NCBI GenBank assembly: GCA_015499985.1
Contig: JAAAUF010000121.1
Span: forward strand, 1-59,618
Direction of reading: 5' to 3'
DNA: 59,618 nt
Origin: Haplosporangium gracile
Lineage: Eukaryota; Mortierellomycota; Mortierellomycetes; Mortierellales; Mortierellaceae
Position 1 is the stretch's first letter, and each line of letters opens with the position of its first letter. The position numbers and the translations under genes are program-made. Positions 53,775-59,618 of this stretch are shown here, piece by piece. Under the pieces are notes generated by a model, which saw only the letters and a program-made list of their open reading frames with translations, was not told the DNA's origin and ran no database searches.

Positions 53775-56447
53775 ATGGCGGCAGTCTCGGAAAAGTACCA
53801 GCAGCAAACTACGCTGCCATTCTCCTCTGCGGAGCTCGGAGACTTTCACCGCTTCCACGCCCACCCATGGGACACGGACGACCAGTTCCAAGCCGGTCTT
53901 CGCACCATCACCCAATCACAAGCCATGGAGCCTTCCTTCTCCGAGCTGCTCAAAATGAAGCAATACTACTTCTCGACAAGGTAGCTAAAGTGGAGTGTTC
54001 GCCTTGCACTCGGATAGGCTCTCTATCGTTGCGCAGTATCGTATTACTTCGGATCTTTTTTTTTGCTGCGATCAACTGGCTTATCTTAATATCTCTTGTC
54101 TTATGTAGGATGAATGTACGGATCAGTTTGGATGATTATCTCTCTTGGAGAAAGCACCTCGAGCAGCCTTCAGACGACCCCAGTGTGCCCATCTTCAAGC
54201 GGTTTGACGAATACAACTTTGACGCCGATCGCAAGTTCCAGCAGGGTTTACCCAGCATCATTGGACAACTCGTCAAGGATGGCAAGAGCACACTGGATAA
54301 GGCTGCGCTACAGAAGGAAATGACCAAAGCCAAAGCCTTTTACTACGCTCGGTATGACACAGTCTTAAGATATGCTTTCAGGGTCGCCTCTCGATTGATC
54401 CACTAGCAATGACGTACTCAACCACCTTCCTTGATTCTCCTATCACCCTTTAGGTTTATCGAATTGTTCGATTTCCCAGCATATCTGGCATGGAAGGAAA
54501 TGGAGAAATCACAGGCTGGGCCTGCCTGTCCATATGCACATCTTTGGCAGAACAAGGGTAAGGGATCAAGCAACGAATTAGAAGAGGACGCACAGAAGTT
54601 CTTGACCGCCACCCATCCACTCTCGACTGGCGCTCTTCAGGTGCACATCCACTCGCCTGCAACAAAAAACAGCTTTACAGGAGTACGTTTGGCCAAGGCG
54701 AGCCAGGCGCTTGCAGAGGCCAAGACGGAGGAGTCAATCACATCTGTCTGCTGGACTGCCAACTCTGGAAAGTCAACACAGAATGAGCGGGATCCCGAGT
54801 CTGAGATTGTGACAAAGGACGAAAAGTGGTTCTCTGGTGGAATTGTTGTCGGCGTGTCCTCCGAGAATGCTGACTCGAAGCAGGATCCTGTACAGATCAA
54901 GGAGCGTCTTCGACAATATTATTCTCTTGTGGACCAAATGAACACCATCAACAACGAACTAAACAAGCCAGTTGTCAGGATTGTGGACGGCATCGTGTCG
55001 CTCTCCGCAGCATACCTCGCCTTTGGAGCTGCCGGACAGCGTGTCATCACTGAGAACGCAACCCTCTCGTTCACACCTACTTCAACCTCAGAGGCCACCA
55101 ACATTGTCAACAATCACTTTGCCGGACTCTACCTCTTGGCTCAGATTCAGGCCAACGCCGAAAGCGACACTAGCGCTCGTCCTCTGCCCAAGGGTGTGGC
55201 ACACTACCTCGCCTTCTGCCCAGACTATATCCTCCGCGGCCCTGATCTGCGGAAGTTGGGACTGGCCGACTTTTTCATCTCGTCCTCCAAGAAGAAGGAC
55301 ATTGACGAGGCCATTGTCTCCGTTGCAGGATGCCCACCACCCCATACTACCCAGGCCATCCGCATGGCGCTCAACGCTGAGGTTGTCTATCCTGGCCCTG
55401 CCAAGATTGACGTCTGGCGATCCGAGATCCAGGAATGCTTTGATGTATGTTTCTATTGTGTTTAATTAGTTTGGTCGATAATTTCCTCCGCAACTGGTTC
55501 TAATTCGCCTTGTTTTTATATGTGAAATAGGATGCGACATCTCTAAAGGACATTGTCAGCAAACTGGAAAAGTACAGCAATAACTGGTCAAAGTCGATCC
55601 GAGCCTACATTGCATCACTGGAGCCCGTCTATGCCGAGGTACGTCCTGTCTTATGTTCATATCGAAATGTGGGGCTGATATGTGAACACCATAGGAAATT
55701 TTTTCCCTAACACAGATATATTCATTTTCAATGTTGTAGTTGTTGTTCAAGGCAATTGAGAAGACGGCAGAGTTGACATCGTTCAAGGAGCTCTTGCAAC
55801 TGGAGTATAGACTGGCCCAGCGGTACATGGATTTTGAAGCATCAACCGAGGAGGAAAAGACTATCAGGGCGCTCGCTGACCTTGACAACTTTTTCATCCC
55901 GCTCGAGGCTGAGGAAGCAGCGCTGTTCAACTTTGACTTTGTCACATATCTTAAGGAGCACCAGGAGGATAAGGAGCTTGCGGATGGCGCTTCGACCTCG
56001 GCGGCTGTTCAGGAGAATGATGCGGATGCCACCCAGGCGTGCCCGTACCTTGCTGGAAAGGTCACTGCCAACGGCGACGGTACTGTGCCCTCAGATCATC
56101 CCAAGATCCCAGGAGTTGATTTCTCAGATCCTGAAGCCATCAAGGCATGTCCATACCTCGCCTCCAAAAATGGTGATGAAGAAAAGAAGGAGGCTACAGC
56201 ACCACCACAAGCAGGTCACCCCTCCATCCCTGGCGTCGACTTTTCGGATCCCGAGGCCATGAAGGCATGTCCCTTCTTGTCTGCCAAGAACAAGCGTGAG
56301 GAGGCTGATGCAACGGCGGCAAAGGTGAAGGAAGAGAACTCTGCTCTGCCTTCGGATCACCCTGTCATTCCCGGAGTTGATTTCTCGAACCCCGATGCTA
56401 TCAAGGCATGTCCCTTCTTGTCCTCCCAGCAGCAGCAGCAGGCATGA
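53775..56447 (+). CDS. 3-hydroxyisobutyryl-CoA hydrolase-superfamily protein with Cys-Pro repeats
   Basis: Exons 53775-53980, 54109-54351, 54454-55444, 55531-55638 and 55740-56447; 751 residues. The N-terminal 160 residues hold two related helical repeats (FHRFHAHPWDTDDQFQAGL and FKRFDEYNFDADRKFQQGL, each followed by a K-x-YY-x-R helix). Then comes an enoyl-CoA-hydratase/HIBCH-type domain: KWFSGGIVVG, KPVVRIVDGIVSLSAAYLAF, AHYLAFCPDYILRGPDLRKL and GLADFFISSS. At the position of the oxyanion-hole GITMGGG it has GIVSLSA, and the MPE catalytic Glu motif is not visible, so activity is doubtful. The C-terminus has three repeats (HP-x-IPGVDFSDPEA-x-KACP) and four CP[YF]L motifs at C617, C653, C693 and C740; a fifth CP is at C175. 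These resemble haem-regulatory motifs. The function is unknown. Confidence 0.75.
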
Positions 56448-56692
56448 GAGCCATGTTTTTGAACACGGAATTTTGAATTAAAACTTTTTTTTTATTTCTC
56501 CAGTCTGCAAGATAATTGTAATTAATTGTGTGCTTCTGTGGAAAAGTTGTCGTGTAAAATATGTAGAGAGTGGAGAAAGAAAGAAGCAAGAAGGAATGTA
56601 TGAGGCAATACTGGTATTTCACAACCGCCACAACATCGTCCTCAGATGACTAGCAGGCCTCCCCCCTCTCAACGAAAGCGAACCCTCCTGTT

Positions 56693-57136
56693 TTAGCACC
56701 AGCAGTTGTCCCATCCACCATCACAGCAATCACTAAAACGACTGCCGTGTCTTCGTCCCTTCCCCCACCAATCGTCGTCGTAGCAATCATCATCATTGCC
56801 ACGTTTCTTCCACCACGTCGTCGTCGGGACAGGATACGGGTAGGCCGAGGCCACAGGGACAGGGACCGAATAGGGCTCGGCGTAGGGGATTGGGATTGTC
56901 GGAGCTACGTTCACTTGCGGGGCGATTTCGGTGTTGGCGTGGATGTTGGATTGGGTGGCAATTAGAGTGTTCGGCGCGTAGACTGAGGCTTGTGAGCCGA
57001 TGTAGCTGCTATATGGTCCTGAGACGCCGGAGAATGCGGCGGGTCCGCCAAGGGAGTTTGGAGCCGCGGAGATGACCGACAGGAGAGAAGTAGCGAGAAA
57101 GGCCAAGGAACACAGACGCGTGGTGGAGGTGAACAT
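56693..57136 (-). CDS. small secreted protein with dibasic site and Cys/Trp-rich tail
   Basis: An intronless ORF of 147 residues. Residues 1-25 are a clear signal peptide (MFTSTTRLCSLAFLATSLLS, cleavage likely after VISAA). The middle is rich in Ser, Ala, Pro and Val (PYAEPYSVPVPVASAYPYPV). A KKR site at about residue 112, in TTTWWKKRGNDDD, is typical of Kex2 cleavage. It would release a 35-residue C-terminal peptide with four cysteines (DDDCYDD, SDCCDGGWDNCWC). A secreted or wall-associated role, or a processed peptide, is inferred. The family is not recognised. Confidence 0.7.
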   Translation of the reverse strand: MFTSTTRLCSLAFLATSLLSVISAAPNSLGGPAAFSGVSGPYSSYIGSQASVYAPNTLIATQSNIHANTEIAPQVNVAPTIPIPYAEPYSVPVPVASAYPYPVPTTTWWKKRGNDDDCYDDDWWGKGRRHGSRFSDCCDGGWDNCWC

Positions 57137-57461
57137 GGTTTGGAGGTTTGTTTGTTGGTTTTGGTTTGAGGAAGGTGCTAGTGAGGCTGGCTGAGAGATG
57201 AAAGGAATAGCGGGTGTTTGGCATCCTTTATACTCTTTTCGTTGTTCGTTGTTTGCTGTCAGCTTTCCTTTTCCCTGTATCCTCGAGCCCTTTATTCATG
57301 CTGTTAATATATAGTCCATATATCAGCAGTTAAGCACTCGTCTATCATCTCGTTGATAACGTCTTTCAACATATTAGCGGCAGCCTTCCTGACACGAAGA
57401 CGCAGCCAACACAAGTACTGATAAACAGTGATATGGTGAAGTCAATGGACCTGAGTGATCT
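57137..57461. other. short intergenic region
   Basis: Promoter of the secreted-protein gene (with a TATA-like tatactc near 57230, read on the plus strand) and 3' flank of the next minus-strand gene's terminator region. No gene was seen. Confidence 0.35.
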
Positions 57462-58461
57462 TTAATCATCGTCGGGATCGACTTTACCCTGACTCTTCTT
57501 CTTTTTCTTGGCCATCTTTCCAGCTCGCTCATCCATGTATGTCGAGAAGAAGTCTGTAGGGCGCTTCTTGTTTCCTCCTCCTAATGAAGTTGCTGGTTTG
57601 CTGGGTACACTTGTTGTTGTTGCTGAGGAAGTTGCAGTATCCGATGATCCGGAAGTGGCAGCGGTGGCGATGGGGGCCTTGAGAGCTGCAGGGTGAATAA
57701 CAGCCTGATACTTGGCCTCCTTATTCTTCTTCTTCAACCCACCCATAGACGCCGCCACTGTTGATGCTCCACCATCTCCAGCCTTCGCTATCGTGACCCC
57801 TGCTCCCGATCCAGATCCAGATCCAGATCCAGCTCCGGTAACGTTCCGTGTCCGACTATCCTCCTCGTCCTCCGCCTGCTCCTGTAACTCCTTCCTCCTG
57901 GCAGCCATCATCAACTTATGTTCCATATACTTGTCCGGTAACGCATTCTTCTCTGCCGCATCTGCTCTTGCCAGTTCTGCGCCGACCACACCGCCGGTAA
58001 GTTGGCGCTTCAATTTTGACTCAAAGGCGTTTAGCGGGACGTGACGCATTTGGTCCTTATGAGAGATGTATTTTGCGCCCAAGCCCAGCCTACATGGAGT
58101 GATGTGTCACAAGAACGATTGATCAGTACTGACGATATTGACATGACGACAACGAACGGCCTCTTGCACAAAGATCCTGACGAATTGGCAGATAAATTTA
58201 CCCTGGTTGCCGTGGCTTAATAACAGCAGAGCCCACAAATCCTGAATTACTCGCTGGAGTATCCTCTTCATCGTCCGAGAAGCCGTCGGGATTGAGCCAG
58301 GAGGCGACTTTTGACCGCGCAAGGGAGACGGAGACGTCGAGTTGGGTCTTTAATGCATCCAGGGCTTCAAACTGTTCCTTGCGCTGCTTCTTTGTCAAGT
58401 GTCCTCCTACTGGTCCCTTTCCTCCTGCTGTTCCTGTTCCTGGTGTTGATGTCTCTGCCAT
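57462..58461 (-). CDS. conserved basic protein with LGLGAKY motif, unknown function
   Basis: Exons on the minus strand: 58461-58202 and 58089-57462; 295 residues. The N-terminal part contains TKKQRKEQFEALDALKTQLD, a predicted helix, and SWLNPDGFSDDEED. The exon junction creates GLGLGAKYISHKDQMRH, followed by KLKRQLTGG and a helical segment (DKYMEHKLMMAARRKELQEQ). A Gly/Ser linker and a lysine-rich end (RAGKMAKKKKKSQGKVD) follow, suggesting nuclear or nucleolar location. The LGLGAK motif followed by a KL-KRQL segment is reminiscent of a small conserved fungal family of unknown function (possibly DUF3245); I cannot confirm that without a profile search. Confidence 0.65.
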
Positions 58462-59618
58462 GTTACGTTGAGATGAATGCGTGCGAAGGATTTCGTGTAT
58501 ATGTGTTGATGAACTTTGAATTTGGTTGTCCCTCTCGCGTGTTTTTGTATTCGCTTCTTTTTTTTCTTTTTTTTTGTGTGTGTTGTTGAGGGGACTGCTT
58601 ATTTGGAGTTTAAATTGTGTGGGTTAATATATCGTTTCGACATTTCGATTAAAAGAGGGTGATAAGGTTGCCTGAAAAACGGTCGAAGGAAAGAAAGGAC
58701 AGACAAAAAGAAGGACGTGGAGAACGGAGAGACGAGGAGAGGAGTATTGAAGGTGACCAATTGCTGGACTTGCCTTTATGAGAGACCAGAATCCTATGCC
58801 TGTAAGTGTGTCTGTTCAACGAACCCAAAAAAAGACGTCCCTTTCCCAACCTCTTTCTTGTCTTTAGCAAACCAAGACAGTCAGCCCGAGAACCTACTCA
58901 ACCTCCCTCTTCTCTCTCCCCTTGCTGTGCGTGCCCCACCATCAGTAGATATGTACCATTTCCCTAAAAAGGAGAAAAGAGTAAGGCTGTACTTTCAAGT
59001 TACAACGCCTACTTATAAACGTCCATTGACCGCCAAGAAAACGTGCAACAGTGGCATAGCAAGCGAATTTTTTTTTACGACATGAAACAAAGAAACTCTC
59101 GAATCTCTAGAATGCCCGTCGCCTGTCTGCACCGAGTTCAGCCCTCGTTTGTTTTCGGTCGATCTTGAGGAAATATAAGACATCCAGACTGTGGATGATA
59201 CTTTTTCGTAGACTCATCCTTATTCATACTTCTTGAACTGTCAGGTATGATGGAGAATTCAATACTTGACACAGTTAGACGGCAGAGATGGCGTACATCA
59301 ACTCTTCGCCACCTCTCTTAATCTCCAAGTAAATGTAGTGCCCCTCCTCTCACCGTCCCCCCTATTCCACCCTTCTCATCCACTTATATCGGCCAACGGC
59401 ACACGGCTCGCTCTGCAATATTTCCTTGGTTGCACAGGACTAGTGTGAACCCACGTCTGAAAATCTAATTTCCTTTCCCTTTCGCTCTCTATCCTGTCGC
59501 TGAAAATCAACAATCACCGGATTAAACCTCGGTAAAGCAGACTACCATCATAAAACCTTAATTTGAGAGCATTTTTTGGACTTTTTTTTTTTTTTTTCCC
59601 TTTTTTTTTTTTTTTTTT
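58462..59618. other. terminal region without recognisable genes
   Basis: Mostly promoter-like, CT-rich sequence. Open frames here (for example 58717-59085 on the plus strand) have no protein signature. The window ends in long T-runs (59581-59618) interrupted by CCC, and it also starts with a T-run, which may mark contig ends. Confidence 0.45.

Noticed and set aside
1..59618. CRISPR arrays, prophage, tRNA or rRNA genes
   Set aside because: No direct-repeat/spacer pattern, no tRNA-like cloverleaf with a TTCGA arm and no rRNA-like sequence was noticed; the genome is eukaryotic. A tRNAscan run would settle the tRNA question.

Overview
This is eukaryotic, fungal DNA. Genes carry short GT-AG introns and pyrimidine-rich promoters. 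There is a PacC/Rim101 zinc-finger regulator, a Fpk1/Nrc-2 kinase with a DFD motif, a cytochrome-b5-type nitrate reductase, an ORM protein, a Tgl-type patatin lipase, and relics of F-box genes and DNA transposons. Many very short T- and A-tracts, small secreted proteins and F-box relics fit an early-diverging filamentous fungus such as Mortierellomycota. That placement is an inference; no rRNA or other taxonomic marker is present.

Layout. 0.1-3.4 kb: a four-exon C2H2 finger gene (minus) and a broken coding fragment. 3.4-7.0 kb: FPK1-like kinase (plus), convergent with the PacC homologue (7.4-10.6 kb, minus). PacC is divergent from an eleven-exon patatin-like triacylglycerol lipase (11.6-16.1 kb). 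16.3-18.6 kb: two divergent small genes of one family sharing a TP-x-QTPRTS core. 19.8-21.8 kb: glucosamine-6-phosphate deaminase. 22.9-23.7 kb: ribosomal protein uS8. 24.2-27.2 kb: assimilatory nitrate reductase (minus). 27.6-29.8 kb: decayed pogo/Tigger-like transposon and a 118-bp hAT-like MITE.

30-47 kb is the unusual part. It is a head-to-tail, minus-strand array of about 14 genes and pseudogenes, mostly spaced about 1.2-1.3 kb start to start. The left half (family A, seven copies) encodes roughly 205-215-residue helical proteins whose last intron typically lies at the stop codon. The right half (family B, eight copies) encodes a C-x5-C-x10/12-H-x4-H finger, a C-x4-C-x12-H-x3-C finger, a low-complexity linker and a C-terminal coiled coil. 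I recognise neither family. Both halves share an upstream element (AAATTTTGGTGGC on the coding strand), and most family B copies add a TGACGTG/T-tract module. The array mixes intact, frameshifted, truncated and nonsense-bearing copies, the signature of recent birth and death.

47-59.6 kb: a broken F-box/LRR gene, an orphan array-type promoter element, the ORM sphingolipid regulator (minus), and divergent from it a 751-residue protein of the 3-hydroxyisobutyryl-CoA hydrolase superfamily with five Cys-Pro motifs, four of them in C-terminal repeats. Then come a small secreted protein with a dibasic site and a conserved nuclear-type basic protein. The annotated housekeeping genes look independent of one another; the array is the only group whose members clearly belong together.
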